Assembly (NCBI GenBank): GCA_958450325.1
Contig: OY288243.1
Location: 44,780,878-44,844,877, forward strand
Direction of reading: 5' to 3'
DNA length: 64,000 bases
Source of the DNA: Agrostemma githago
Taxonomy: Eukaryota > Streptophyta > Magnoliopsida > Caryophyllales > Caryophyllaceae
Position numbers and translations under genes: made by a program. Within the stretch, counting starts at the first letter, position 1, and every line of letters begins with the position of its first letter. Of this stretch, positions 36,226 to 49,175 are shown one piece after another. Below the pieces are notes generated by a model that did no database searches, was not told where the DNA came from, and saw only the letters and a list, made by a program, of their open reading frames with translations.

Positions 36226-36660
36226 CTAGTAAAGAAGGCAAACTGGGTCGGGCCACCGCCGGTCCGGCCCCGCACGAAATTTCGGCATGTTCGGCATGGC
36301 CCGACCCGAAAACCGTGTCTGGCACGGACCCGGCACGGCATGCCCAAAGTCGGGCCTCGACGTTCGTTTTGGTTGAAGACCTGCCTGGCACGGGCACGAC
36401 ACGGGCGGGCACTGGTAGCACGGGCCGCTGTCAGGCATAATTATCGGTACGACGAGCACGGCACGGCCCGGGCACGAAAAGGCACAATTTTTTTTGGCCC
36501 CAACGACATTATAGCCGTTTCTCGGTGAGGAGGGAGGAATGTTGGGGTAGGGAGCCGTTAGGGGAGTGGGTTAACGGATAGTTTAGTTTTTTAATTTTTT
36601 CCCTAATTTCCTAAATCTATAAATACCAAATTCATTCAACACAATTTTCACACAAATCAT
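36226..36660. mobile_element. GC-rich subterminal region, probably hAT-type
   Basis: A dense run of CGGGC/GGCACG motifs (36240-36480) is followed by an AACGGCT-like stretch and TATAAATACC at 36618. From memory this is how the 5' part of plant Ac/hAT elements looks, where CGGCC-type subterminal repeats bind transposase. No transposase or terminal repeat was found. Long frames here come from GC bias. Confidence 0.4.
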
Positions 36661-36665
36661 TCCAA

Positions 36666-36715
36666 TCCCTCTTCTACTAAGAGGATAGGAAGTGCTAGAA
36701 TTATGCTTACGTGGC
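36666..36715 (+). mobile_element. Possible Helitron 5' terminus
   Basis: A then TCCCTCTTCTACTAAGAGG, with TACGTGGCGG further on, follows the pattern of the other Helitron starts in this window (TCC, TACTA, then ACGTGGC or TGTC). No 3' hairpin with CTAG was matched to it. Confidence 0.45.
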
Positions 36716-37155
36716 GGCCTCTCCTTGATTTTTTTCCCGCTCACCTCTAAAATGTCCAAAATGGGCCTCCACTCTATACAAACTCATTATAAAGCTAACG
36801 AATATGACCCATAAAGCTCACTGCATTGGACCCAAAATTTTAATCGTAACTGCATTGGACTCAAAATGAAAATATATTTAATTTTCTATAGAATACTAAC
36901 ATTTGTATTTAATCAACTTCTCAGTAAAGAATGAACTATTATATGGAACCAATGCACTAGTTACTGAGAATATAAGCTATTATACGTAAAAAAAAATTAT
37001 AATATTTAGTAAATGAGGAGCATTCTATTGATTGCACAATTTTTCACTAAAATTTATAAGATTACGGATATATTCAAAAAAAATATTGTATAATGATTAA
37101 TTGATAATTTCATTTCAATTACCAATTACCAATGATTAAGAAACATTAAATCTTA
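36716..37155. other. AT-rich interval, nothing recognised
   Basis: Likely interior of the Helitron-like sequence starting at 36666. It is non-coding. Confidence 0.35.
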
Positions 37156-37353
37156 CCCCCTCCGTCCCAATGAATTGTTTGCCTATTCCATATTGGGGCG
37201 TCTCAATGAATTGTTTGCCTTTCTATTTTAGGAATGTTTTTTATATGAAATTTGATCATTCTCATGAGTTTTACTCTACATGTTACTCCCTCATTAGTTC
37301 CCTTAACCTTGGTGTCAAAAGGAAAGACAAACAATTCATTGGAACGGAGGGAG
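37156..37353. mobile_element. Stowaway-type MITE (198 bp)
   Basis: The left end CCCCCTCCGTCCCAATG and right end CATTGGAACGGAGGGAG are inverted repeats flanked by TA on both sides, as in Tc1/mariner-derived Stowaway elements. The subterminal aattgtttgcc motif also recurs inverted, so the whole unit can fold back. Confidence 0.85.
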
Positions 37354-37872
37354 TAATAAATAAGATTACCAATGTACGTAAAAACAAGTTTGAGTGACAA
37401 ATCATAATACAAATCTTATTTCATGTAGTAAGCATTAATTTAGGATTACCAATGAATGTTAACTTTTTAGTACAACTTAGTAAATAAGGAACATTATATT
37501 GACTGCACATAAGCTTGGGTGACAAATAATGATACAAATCTTATTTTATGTAATTTAAGGGATACTTTATTAAATTGCAAAATATAAGGCAACGTTATTT
37601 TCGAAAAATAAGGCAAATATGACGTTATCTAAAGGAATATATAAATTTTGATTGATGATTGATACTAATTGATTCAAATTGATCCAATATGATGAATATA
37701 ATTAATCATTCCCGAATATATTCATTTATACTAAAGGAATATACTAATTCCTGCATAATTAATTATTATGATTATATATTAATTTATTAATATTGAATAA
37801 CATAACAACGTCTTGATCTATGATTCTATGATTCTTTCTATACATTATAAGATAAAGCATTTTAACTTTTAA

Positions 37873-38260
37873 TCCCCTATATACTAAAAGAATAACACTA
37901 GCTTATGTGTCATCCTCACATTGAAATTTTTTCATCAATTCTCAATTATGGAATAAATAATTAAGAGAATAAATCAACAATTAATTCATAGTTAATTTAT
38001 GAAATTCTCAATACAAAAATTAGTTTTTATGATAAATTAAAAAAATTGAAAAATATATAAAAAAAACTAAATATTTATTTAAATATTATTTGACTTAGTT
38101 CAATTAAAAGAGTAAATAATTAAATATATTAACTAAAAGAATAAGTCATTTTTCTCTTTATAAACCTCTTCATCTTCATGTTAAGCACTAAGTTATACTC
38201 TTTATTAAATTATTAACATTTTAATTTTAATTTTAATATTGATTATTAATATTATACCAT
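37873..38260 (+). mobile_element. Helitron 5' region, related to the element at 3395
   Basis: The sequence starts TCCCCTATATACTAAAAG after an A and continues with the same AT-rich body as 3400-3660 (repeated gaaatt, atgataaat and atttaatta phrases in the same order). The 3' end was not identified. Confidence 0.45.
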
Positions 38261-38504
38261 TAATTTAACAACCATGCAATTGCATGTGATCTATTCTAGT
38301 CTACTTTTAATCTTATATTCTTCTAATCTTCTTATAATCTTATCAACATTCTACATTTCTACAATTCAACAATTCCACTATACTAATCTATATAATCTAT
38401 ATAATAGAGAACAAAATCATTCTCAATGCTCTAATTCCCCAAATCTCAAAGCTAGAGCACCCCACTTGGCACGATATTATGGGGTGAAAGTTGGGTGGAA
38501 GTTG

Positions 38505-38835
38505 AAGAGAAGGGAGAATTAAGTGGAAGATGAAAAGGAGGGAGTTATGGAAGATGAAAAGGAGGGTTAAGTGAAAGATGAAAAGAAGGGAGTTATGGAA
38601 GATGAAAATGAGGGAGTTAAGTGGAAGATGAAAAGGAGGGAGTTATGAAACTTTAAAAAGAAGAGTTAAGTGGAAGATGAAAAGGAGGGAGTTATGGAAG
38701 ATGAAAAGGAGTGTTAAGTGGAAGATGAAAATGAGAGAGTTATGGAAGATGAAAAGGAGGGTTAAGTGGAAGATGAAAAGGAGGTAGTTATGATTGGGTG
38801 GAAGATGAAAAGAAGAGAGAGTTAAGGAGGTAGTC
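38505..38835. repeat. Minisatellite of gttaagtggaagatgaaaag-type units
   Basis: Alternating subunits of about 21-24 bp, one beginning gttaagtggaagatg and the other gttatggaagatg, each followed by aaaaggaggga or close variants, repeat some 14 times. The 38643-38840 minus frame is an artefact of this array. Confidence 0.9.
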
Positions 38836-38904
38836 CTCATTAATCATGTAGCAACCAAAGTGAAGCTATAAATTTAAAAGGAGGGAGTTGAATACACCAT
38901 CCAA

Positions 38905-39234
38905 GTGTACAAAATTCTAGCCTGCTTTCAGATTCATACATACACCATCGTATTTGTTGTTATAATCATTCATGGCATTACTATCATATCCATCGTCAAC
39001 CAAACAAGAGTGAAGAAACGTCTTCGTATTCACGGACTTAGCTATACTCAAGGACGCATTATTACTGTCGGAAATGACGATATTGAGAGGGGTATGAAGC
39101 AACATCATTTCTCTTTGGAGGTAAGAACAGACCAGGAAATTCATCTCTGTTGTGCTTATTCTTCCTATTTTTGCATAGTATGCATTGTCGTAATACCTGA
39201 TACATTCAAATACAAATTAATTAATATTCTGTAA
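38905..39234 (+). other. Unrecognised 109-codon frame
   Basis: The frame begins with a hydrophobic stretch (about residues 12-30) and continues with a basic segment K-K-R-L-R-I-H-G-L. I considered a cytochrome P450 N-terminus, whose membrane anchor and following helix look broadly like this. No P450 catalytic motif follows within the next 2 kb. It may be a gene fragment or chance. Confidence 0.2.
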
Positions 39235-40905
39235 GTTATTATACCCAAATTAAACGACGACATTTAGTAACTCCGTATGTGCGCAAACTTTCTATTATTT
39301 AGTAATAGGGGGAGTAGCATTGATGAAAAAAGGATGTTACATACGACGTAGGAGAATGCTCCCGTTCTGTATCCCCCTGCCAGCCTTCCAAAATCTAAGG
39401 CTATAGAACCCTGGTTTCCGATAGTGATATTAGTGAATAAGGTTATAGAACCTTGATTCATATAATCAAATGTAAACAAATGATTGAGATAGACGCGAGG
39501 ACTTCGTATTTACATTTCACTCACTTTATTTTTTAGACATTACCTTCAGTTTTGTAAGACATCGATTTGCATTGTCGTTTATTGATTCTAATTTAGTTCT
39601 AATTTTACCTTTGCATTTTCTTTAGAGAATTTATGCGAAGCAAGTATTCAAGTCTGCAATTTCTCCATTTTCAAGTATAATATTATATTTTTGTTTATCT
39701 TTATATTGATTGATTTATAAATAAATTTTACAGTTAGCTTTAAATCAAATTGATTTTTTTTTGATAAAGGTGAACTTTTATTTATATTTAAAGTTGTTGT
39801 ATTTTACAAAATATGATTGAAAAAAGTTTCAATATTTTGACTGCTGGTTTAAGTAAAATACCAATGACTACCAATTTTTGGGGCAAACAAAACTTGATAT
39901 TTCACTTAAAATATAAATTTATTGTTATTAAGAAAGCTTAATAGTTTTCTAAAAAAATAACTTAATAGTTTGGTTGGTTTACCCTTTCATCTTCTTTTTG
40001 TCTTGATAGTCAATTAAAGTTAATATTAATCATTATATTATCTTGCATTAAGAACTTCCTATTATGACTAAAAAAAATAATATATTATATTTTTATCTAT
40101 TTCGTCTTAAAGATTAATCAAAGTTAATATTAAATATAGCATTAACAACATCATAGTATAACTTTAAAAAATATATATAAAGCCATGGAGAGATGATAAA
40201 AAGACATTTGGGAGTTTGTATTCACATTTCGATTGCTTTACTTCATGAATATGACCACCAATTTTTAATACATGATAATCCGTTTGAATTTGCATTATTG
40301 TTTGTGGATTCTAATTTTAGTTCAAAATTTTATCTTCGAGATTTATTTTATTTACCAAAATTATGCGAAGCCAATGACTGCATGTTAAATCTATATTTTT
40401 TTTTCAAGTATAATATTATATTTTTTTGATCTTTATATTAATTATTATGTTTATAATCACATTTCAAGATAACATTAAACTCTTAGATTTTCTAATAGGA
40501 GTGAAATTTTAATTATATTCAAAGTGGAAGTAATATACAAAAAATGATTGAGAGAAAATTGCAATATTTTGAGTGTTAATTTAAAGTAACATTTTAAAGA
40601 GTACAAGTTATTTGGGTAATGTATTTACAATTTACTGTTTGAATCTCAAGGTAATGAACATTATATATTTTAATCACAAAAACAAAATACATATATGAAA
40701 ATAGGGAAAGTGAATATAGTAGTTTAACAAACAAAGTATAGAGTTAGTATAAATTAAAAAAAGTGAAAATGAATATCTCCATGATTTTCACTATATTAAA
40801 ACACTAGCTCCAATTTGTTGAAGGGACGTGCATAAATCCATGTTTAGTGACACTTTTACAAAAAAAATACTAAGGTTAAAATAAATAAAGAACATATCAT
40901 TGAAA
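39235..40905. other. AT-rich interval, nothing supported
   Basis: Two similar stretches (around 39500-39760 and 40200-40470, sharing phrases such as attctaattttagttc, tatgcgaag and caagtataatattata) indicate an old tandem duplication. The 40193-40429 frame has no motif. Confidence 0.4.
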
Positions 40906-41423
40906 TGTAAGAATATTTTATGATATAATAATATTACGGGATATGCAATATATCTTCCTTATTATTATGCTAATATTTCTTCCTTATAATTATGGTCTTA
41001 TTGGAAATCGAATCTTTAAGAGATATGCTATCACAATAATATCGGACTAAATAAGGAGTCTTTCCATATTTACTCAACCTTGATGGAAGGTCGAGATTAC
41101 CGTAATCTAAAACCCTAATAGAAAACCGGTCCTCTCTCTGTCTATATAATGGAGTCTTCCCCATCAGAAACTCTATGAGGAATAAAAACGTAATGCATGA
41201 ATAATGATAACAACTCTTATTACGTTATAGGACAAGACGGAGAAACCATGCCTGTTAATTATGAAATCATACCTATTATTATTATTATTATTATTATTAT
41301 TTGAAGATCATATGAAGACGTATTATTATTATTATTATTCCAAGTCGTCTTATTATTTATGAAGTTGTTTTATAGAGATCTAATATCGTTCGTATTAGAT
41401 TTTGACTTATTCCATAATGAGGT

Positions 41424-43970
41424 TGTAGACACCCACATTTGACCGCCAGGTGTCTATAGCAGTTTCCGACAAACACCCGATGATGATCGGACGCAAACGT
41501 GCTTTGACGTACTCGGAAATGGGCTCAAAATCATTGGCATTTGGCTTGGGCTTTTTAAGGAGTACAAATCTCACGAAACCAACCTCAAATTCTGGCCTAG
41601 TGGGTCGTTTCGAGTCAAATAAGACTAATTTGGGTCGAATCCGACACCGGGGGTAAAACCGTCTTTTAGCGACCAAGTCAAACCCGGTCAAAGATATTTT
41701 CCCGAGACTTACGAGTCAGCCGTGTCACCTCACGTGACCGACTCGAGCTCAAACTCCACAAAAATCAGCTACATCAATGTTAAACAATTCCGTTAAAGGT
41801 AGAATTCGATCTCAAGTAGGAATTCTATCCGAAAACCGAATCGAGTATTCGACCGAGCGTAGGACACTCGGCTGAGTGGCCTGTTCAGCCGGATTCCCCT
41901 TCCCAAAACCGGGATTCCCTTTCTTCTTTTCCAAGTAACGGAATTCTCGTTCCTCACAACTTCTTACATTTCCTATCCCGATTGGTATTTCTTGTCATAC
42001 AAGCAAGGCTACCTCTACCCCTATAAATAGGACCCTTTGCACACAACAAAAAACAACTTTTCCTAGCACAAAAAATCACATACGAGAACTTCATATCATA
42101 CAATTTTCACACATTATTCACACACGTTTTCATACAACGACACATACAATCCCGACATCCTACATCCGTACACAATCCGACACACTTAGCATCGAGAAAC
42201 CGATAGTGTAACCCGAGACTAACAAAAACCGGCCTATACCCGTCACCCTGACACGTCCAAACCGAACCACCAACTCACCGACATTAACCCGACGCTCCCG
42301 TGCCTTAGCCACATTCTGACGAGCCCCGATCCGAGTTAACAAAAGCATGTAGGTTGAGGGTGTAACCAAACCCGACTTCTCTTCTCTTCTCTCGTTCTTC
42401 TCCTTCTTCTCGTCTCGCGTCGTCGTCGGTTGATTTCTCTTATCACGGGTCTTTCGTCGCATCTTTATTATTTCTAATTTCGATATTACTAAAAACTATT
42501 TTTCATATAACAAATATTCTTAAAAATATGATACTGATTCTCTAATCGAATATCGTATTAAAAGAATTACATTAATCTCGTTGATGCTAAAAAATCGTTA
42601 CATCTTCTTTTTTACCAAATACAACGATTTTAACGCGGAGAGAACTAACATTATTTTCTTTTCGTTCAAATTTTTCTTTTCAAACAGGTTTTCTAAGAAC
42701 TTTTCTAAAAATCATTCCGAATATTCGATATCGATTTCATAATCGAATATCGGATACGATGAATATCGAGAGCATAGATCAAGTATAAATTAATTCATAT
42801 TTATACGCGATCTATCGAAATTAACAATTTCTCGAGAAACCCGAACCAGGACAGACCTCCACGCAAGTCGCGCCACTCCCAGGCGACTCGCGCGGAAGCC
42901 TGGATCGGCGACCCTTTCTTCTTCACTTTCCTCGATTTTTCTTAAACATCATTTTTTTCTACAAAACGATTTTTCTTAAAACTTTTTTTTATCTTTTCCG
43001 AATATTCGATATCGATTTCATAATCGAATATCGAATACGACGAACGTCGAGAATATTAAATTGGGTGCAAATTGTGCAATATTTGTACGCGATTTAATAA
43101 AATCATCGCTTTTTCTAAAAAAATCAATTTCGAAAATAGACCGGGACGCGAGTCTCACGCGTCCCGGGCGGGTCGCCTACTCGGGCGAGTCGCGCCTGAC
43201 TCGGGCGAGTCGCCCGGCAGGCTGGAACGTGACCCCTTTTTTCTTTTTCTTTTTTATTATTTTTTCGAACATCGTTTTTCGGACAAAATAGCATCTTTTG
43301 AGCGATATTTCGGATCTCGACATATTTTTTACATCATTCATCACATTCATATTTTCATTCGATTTATTCAATCGTTACTACCACGTTTGTTCATCTTTTT
43401 AGCAATTTCTTTTCATCATTTGTTTTATTATACTAAAACGAACCTCGCATGCTAAAATACAACTTTGACGTTAATTTTCATGCATTAAACGACTTAACAG
43501 CCCATTCAATTATTCACATGTTTAGGAAAACAATGTTTGCATATCATTCATCGTTCAACTAACGCGCGTATTCAAAAATCAAACGATATCCTAGTAGAGG
43601 CCGCTAATGTGCGGGCGGGGTTGGGTGTCCTTCGTGGGCTTCCCAACACGTACCCTCACCCCTTTCTCAGAACCTCAGTTTCCGGATGTCCGAAACCATT
43701 GGCAACGAGAGTCATTCAATACACGATATCCGTATCGGTATCAAATGCTAAGGGACGAACCCAATAAACTCTGACATCGGAAATGGGCCGTATTTTGTAC
43801 ACGGCCCACTACGACATAGAGTGGGTTCGAACGGGCCCGAACTCCCACAAATTTCGGTGGCGACTCCAACTTCGATTTAAATTTCAATTCGATCCATTCT
43901 CATATGGAGATTCATTCGCCTCCCAAACCCGCGCGTGGCCACGTCGGGGTGGACCTATGTCATGTCCACA
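41424..43970 (+). mobile_element. Solo LTR of the Tat/Retand-like family (2.55 kb) inside the copia 5' LTR
   Basis: It has TGTAGACACCC and CATGTCCACA ends and a perfect target repeat gaggt at 41419-41423 and 43971-43975. The uninterrupted site is visible in the copia 3' LTR near 47636, which proves the insertion. It has a TATA box at 42022 and the conserved 18-mer at 42346. Its palindromes are diverged: one weak pair at 41847/41866 and a CTCGGGCGAG-type pair at 43179/43199, so this is a different subfamily. Confidence 0.93.
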
Positions 43971-44078
43971 GAGGTATGTCTTAATCTCGTCTTAATTAAT
44001 CTTTTGTGACATTCATGTTGTTCAAAGATTTATGGGAATTATGTTTTATTTATGTCTTGTTAATAATATGCTAACATG

Positions 44079-44090
44079 TGGTATCAGAGC
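44079..44090 (+). other. Copia primer-binding site (tRNA-iMet)
   Basis: TGGTATCAGAGC is complementary to the 3' end of initiator tRNA-Met, the usual copia primer. It lies 2 bp after the 5' LTR. Confidence 0.9.
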
Positions 44091-44939
44091 TTAGGTTATT
44101 GAACTCATGATTGTCCATTAATTAAGATTAAGATTATACGTCATATTATTAGTCCGTATTATAAACGTATATGTCCATTAAGTATATGTTAGCGGTGTGA
44201 ATGTTGTATGCGTGTGATTGTGTAAATCAACAATAAGGGTATATATTTTGTTTACACATAACTGATAAATAGTAAATCATACTCTCATGCAATTAATTTG
44301 TAACAATTATAATCAAGTATATAATGTTATCTCTCCACGATGCACTTATTAGTTGAATTAGTCCCATGATTGGTTGCTTACTTGATTTGTTATTCAAGTT
44401 AATTGCTTGATTTTTTTTAATATGATGTATTAATGTTAAGAATAAACATCAGATACTTAACGTATTATAGTACTGTATCCATAAATCATGTTGCTTAATT
44501 TTATTTTTATGCACTAATTATGTATTGGATAAAAATTTGAGTTTTTCGTAATAATAATAATAATTTGGACTTAGTTAATGAGCATAATATTGATGAATTA
44601 TTGTCAATTTACGGTTATCTTTGACATTATTATTGTTGTTGTTATGATGTACGGAAACTTTGATGAACATGATATTATGACTTAATATTCTATTATTTGA
44701 TGGGTAGTCTCATGACGATATGATTATAATATACTCCTTTGATTACATGATTTACTGAAATACGTTTTGACCGTATTGTTTATGCTCATTTGATATAATT
44801 ATTCGTTTGACAAATAATGATTTATGATAAAATATAATTTCATATTCCGGTTTTAGATGATGTTAATATGAAATTCTTATTGTCAAATTTCACCGCAGTG
44901 AATTTACAACTCAAGTTTGATTTTGACATACTACTGTCA

Positions 44940-45093
44940 TTATATCGTTCACACACATAAAAATATATATTTACCCGCAGGTAGATTATATTGACATGTG
45001 TAACATTCTATTCATTATATCGTTCACATATAAAAATATATATTTACCCGCAGGTAGATTATATTGTCATGTGTAACATTCTATTTATTTAAA
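44940..45093. repeat. Two tandem copies of a ~76-bp unit
   Basis: The unit containing atatatatttacccgcaggt and gacatgtgtaacattctatt (second copy gtcatgtg) occurs twice head to tail in the copia leader, with few differences. Confidence 0.85.
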
Positions 45094-45224
45094 TATTTTA
45101 GTGACTACCCACAGGAGCACTATTATTAAAGATGTGTTGTTTCACATATTAAAGCCTTATTATTTATGTTGTCTTATTTTATAACAACTAAAATTTACCT
45201 AACAAAGTGAAATCTTATGATAAT

Positions 45225-45368
45225 TCTGTTTTCGAGCTTAATGGAACGAACAAACTATTCTGAATGAAAAGAGTAATTTAAGTTCGCCTTGAAGTTGATG
45301 AAACTGGATACTTGTCTTCGCAAAGACAAGCCGAATGACTTAACTTCTGAAAGTGCTGCTCAAATTAA
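45225..45368 (+). pseudogene. Copia gag N-terminal remnant
   Basis: Translated pieces in shifting frames read L-N-G-T-N then Y-S-E-W, followed by L-R-K-D-K-P-N-D. This is the familiar copia gag start. Frameshifts separate the pieces, and the MITE at 45369 interrupts the region. Confidence 0.55.
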
Positions 45369-46149
45369 GGGCTCGTTTGGTTCATCTGGGAAGTAACTTC
45401 CTGTAGGAAGTTGTATTTCCCAGGAATTTATTTCCCACGTTAACATCCCATGAATTCGCAAATATGTGTTTGGTTGCCATCCTGGAATTCACACTTCACG
45501 TGAATTGAATTCCCGTATATTGTTTGTTTGTTCTCATCTAATTCTCATGATTTTGTTTATAAAGATTATTACGCCCTTAATTAATCAATGTTCTAATTTG
45601 GTTACCGACCATGATATGCAGTCGTAACCAAATTACATAATCAGCCTAAAAAAGAACAAACATTATTTTTTTTTAAAAAAAACTGAGTTACATTATTCTC
45701 ACTGTTCCGTAAAAAAATATTGTTCAGAAAAAAAAACCGCGTTCTAGTAAAAGTTTGAAAAAAATGACATTAGTAGTTTGGTTGATTGGAAATTAACAAG
45801 CACCGCACATATGTGAATTTAAAATCCTCGAGGAGACTGAAAAAAAAAATCAACTTCAAGAGGATTAATAGCAATTTGTTTCGATGCAATAAGGGTAATA
45901 GAGTGAGAAATATGATGAGTGCATGAGGGTAAAAAAGTCATTGACATAATTCGTGATGTGGGAAGTGCAACTCACCGAGGGGGGGGGGGGTCGGTGAGCA
46001 ACTTCCCGCATCATTCAGGAAGTGCAACTGGTGGTGGAAGTTTTAGTTACCCCATTTTTTCACTTTTGGGGTAACCAAACAACTCCTTCAAAATCCATTT
46101 CATGGGATTTTCTACTTCCCGGGAAGTTGAGGAGTAACCAAACAAGTCC
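45369..46149. mobile_element. Harbinger-like MITE (781 bp) in copia gag
   Basis: Ends GGGCTCGTTTGGTT and AACCAAACAAGTCC are inverted repeats (two mismatches), flanked by TAA on both sides (45366-45368 and 46150-46152), the Harbinger target. A longer inverted region (gggaagt...acttccc) is subterminal. A G-run lies at 45980-45989. No transposase. Confidence 0.8.
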
Positions 46150-46204
46150 TAAAATATCATTCCATTAATTTTGGGAAAGATCTGACAGATTATGTATTTT
46201 ATTC

Positions 46205-46700
46205 TTGCGTTGGATAATACCAACATTAAGACTTAAGAATTCATTGTATGGACTGAAACAATGGTACTTAAAGTTCGATAAAATCATTACCGATTTTAAA
46301 GAAAATATCGTTGACCTATGCATAAATCTCAAGATCTATGGGAGTAAGTTCATATATTTGATTCTATATGTTGATATTTTATTAGTCAGAAACGATCTTG
46401 GTTTATTACATAGAACCAAGACTTATGTATTGAAATGGCTAAATAATATCCTTATGCATTATGGTTGAGAACTTAATGTATGCTCAGATAAATATGACAT
46501 TATTGATGCTCACATATAGAAAATTAGATCACCCACAGGTGACTGATTTTTCAACTTCAGATTATGGGGATGTTATGACACAAGACACTGTACTCACAGT
46601 TGCTTTATATTTCCACCATGAAAGCTGAATATGTGACTTGTTATGAGCCTTTAATATAAGAAGCATGATTGCGTAATTACCGTGATAATAAAGAATTGCA
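46205..46700 (+). pseudogene. Copia reverse transcriptase/RNase H remnant
   Basis: The frame 46205-46468 has the RT end motif S-L-Y-G-L-K-Q, W-Y-L-K-F-D and L-Y-V-D-I-L-L, where the catalytic Y-V-D-D is changed to Y-V-D-I. Farther on, S-T-M-K-A-E-Y-V near 46614-46640 is the RNase H region. Stops and frameshifts separate them. Confidence 0.8.
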
Positions 46701-47149
46701 ATATTTTTCTAGCTCCATGAATGATATGATATCTAAGGGATCAAAACACATGAACCTTAAATATCTTTTACTCAAGCAAGATGTTAGATCACGAAATTAA
46801 TGAGATCTCATTAACAATTCTACCCTTGTAATAATAATATTATTTCTGTTTTCCAATGTGTACACATTTATTATTGGATAAATGATAACGGAAATATAGT
46901 CTTTTTAAGACATTATGTGGACCATTACGTAGAACTCCACTTATGGCTTAACTGTTCAATTTGTTGATGTAGTGGTACATGGAAGTAATCATGTTGCAGA
47001 TTGACATGTGCACGCCATGACTCTCTTTAATGATTGAATTAATCAAGGCACTTATGAACGTCGATTTAAAATATATGTTTTAGCATAGTATGCGCAACTT
47101 ATATTCTCTAAATAACATTACAGATGTTCCAATCGACCAAGTGGGAGAC

Positions 47150-47743
47150 TGTAAGAATATTTTATGATATAATAATATTACGGGATATGCAATAAATCTT
47201 CCTTATTATTATGCTAATATTTCTTCCTCATAATTATGGTCTTATTGAAATCGAATCTTTAAGAGATATGCTATCACAATAATATCGGACTAAATAAGGA
47301 GTCTTTCCATATTTACTCAACCTTGATGGAAGGTCGAGATTACCGTAATCTAAAACCCTAATAGGAAACCGGTCCTCTCTCTGCCAATATAATGGAGTCT
47401 TCCTCATCAGAAACTCTATGAAGAATAAAAACGTAATGCATGAATAACGATAACACTTATTACGTTATAGGACAAGAAGGAGAAACCATGCCTATTAATT
47501 ATGAAATCATACCTATTATTATTATTTGAAGATCATATGAAGACGTATTATTATTATTCCAAGTCGTCTTATTATTTATGAAGTCGTTTTATAGAGATCT
47601 AATATCGTTCGTATTAGATTTCAACTTATTCCATAATGAGGTATGTCTTAATCTCGTCTTAATTAATCTTTTATGACATTCATGTTGTTCAAAGATTTAT
47701 GGGAATTATGTTTTATTTATGTCATGTTAATAATATGCTAACA
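47150..47743 (+). mobile_element. Copia 3' LTR
   Basis: A 594-bp LTR. It differs from the 5' LTR mainly in shorter TTA trinucleotide runs (near 47513-47525 versus 41275-41301). Confidence 0.9.
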
Positions 47744-47748
47744 TGAAA

Positions 47749-48394
47749 CTGGTCGATGTATAAGTTATGTAGTTTAGTGACATTGTTGAATTAGTGAGAT
47801 TGATGTGTATAATAATCGGTGACGACCTAAAATTTTGGATCCAAATATTGAAATTGAAACTAAATTCAAAGCGTTTACTATCCGCTTAGGCATGCAAAAA
47901 TTGCTCGCACATATTTTTGAACCAACATGTACAATGAATGAAAGACTTGCTCATGATTATCAAGAATCCGTCCACACAATTTTCAAACGGATAAACCCGT
48001 GAATTTCACGGGTCACATACCCGTGCATCGAATTAGTATGCGGATTTTTTTTTGATATTTTCGTATCGAATTGTAATACAAAATATGGTTGCTTGCATAA
48101 TCACTACATCTATGTAAAATGATGCATGCACCAAAGTATAAACAAACAATTTCATGATAAGAGTAAAATATAAGGATAAAAAAGAAAAAATAACAAGAAT
48201 AACAAGGGATATACTCCGTATATAAAACAAGCACAACCCCGTACTCTATTAAAATTCAAACAAACCATCCCCATCCAACTTTTATCTAATACTTTGTATC
48301 AACTTCTAATAAGGCCACATGTTATGCTTTGATTAGGAAAAAAAATCAATTCAGAAAGAATAAAGAAGAGAGAAAAGGCTCTTCAGCTCCCAGC
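47749..48394. other. Interval with a degraded Helitron 3' hairpin
   Basis: A hairpin cccgtg/aattt/cacggg at 47997-48013 is followed by a second cccgtg and then TTAG before T (48034-48037), a possible mutated CTAG Helitron end. Nothing else is recognised. The 48013-48236 minus frames have no motif. Confidence 0.4.
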
Positions 48395-49175
48395 TGTGGA
48401 CATGACATAGGTCCACCCCGACGCGGCCACGCGCGGGTTTCGGGAGGCAAATGAATCTCCATATGAAAATGGATCGAATGGAAATTTAAATCGAAGTGGA
48501 GTCGCCACCGAACTTTGTGGGAGTTCGGGCCCGTTCGAACCCACTCTATGTCGTAGTGGGCTGTGTACAAAATACGGCCCATTTCCGATGTCAGAGCTTA
48601 TTGGGTTCGTCCCTTAGCATTTGATACCGATACCGACATTATCGGATATCGTGTATTGAATGACTCTCGTGCGCCAACGCTTTCGGGCATCCGGAAACCG
48701 AGGTTCTGAGTAAGGGATGAGGGTACTTGTTGGGAAGCCCACGAAGGACACCCAACTCCGCCCGCACTAGCGGCCTCTACTAGAATATCGAATGACTTTT
48801 GAATACGCGCGTTAGGTAAACGGGAAAATGATATGCAAAGATTATTTTCCCTAAGCGTGTGAATGGAATTGAAAGGGTTTCTACGTCAATTTAATGCAAT
48901 TAATTCTACGTCGAAGTTGAATTTTAGCATGTGGGTTCATTTTAGTACGATAAAATAAACAACCAAAATTGACAAAAGAAACAACAAACGGTTAGCAACG
49001 GTATAACGGTTTATGAAATATTGAAATGTGTAGAATGGCGCTAGCGAGTTAATGCATGGTTTTGAAAAAGTGTTTCACGTGATAGATTAGGCACGTGTTG
49101 ACTTAAGTCACGAAAAACGATTAACGGGACTCGAATGCTATGTAGAACTCACGGTTTTGTCGTGATAAGGGGGCC

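Larger units (their letters stand above)
40906..47743 (+). mobile_element. Ty1/copia element with large internal deletion
   Basis: LTRs start TGTAAGAATATT and end GCTAACA, and the 5-bp target repeat tgaaa lies at 40901-40905 and 47744-47748. The 5' LTR (40906-41423 plus 43976-44076) is interrupted by a Retand-like solo LTR. A tRNA-iMet-type PBS follows it. The 3' LTR (47150-47743) is preceded by the polypurine tract aagtgggagac. Inside are a gag start, a MITE, and RT/RNase H remnants. Protease, integrase and most of RT are gone. Confidence 0.9.

Noticed and set aside
36207..36459. Overlapping ORFs in a GC-rich patch
   Set aside because: All frames are open because of CGGGC repeats; the patch looks like hAT subterminal DNA.
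36666..36960. Complete Helitron ending at the CTAG near 36950
   Set aside because: No hairpin precedes that CTAG, so the end is not supported.
38905..39480. Cytochrome P450 gene fragment
   Set aside because: A hydrophobic start and basic segment are suggestive, but no heme-binding, ExxR or PERF motif is present.
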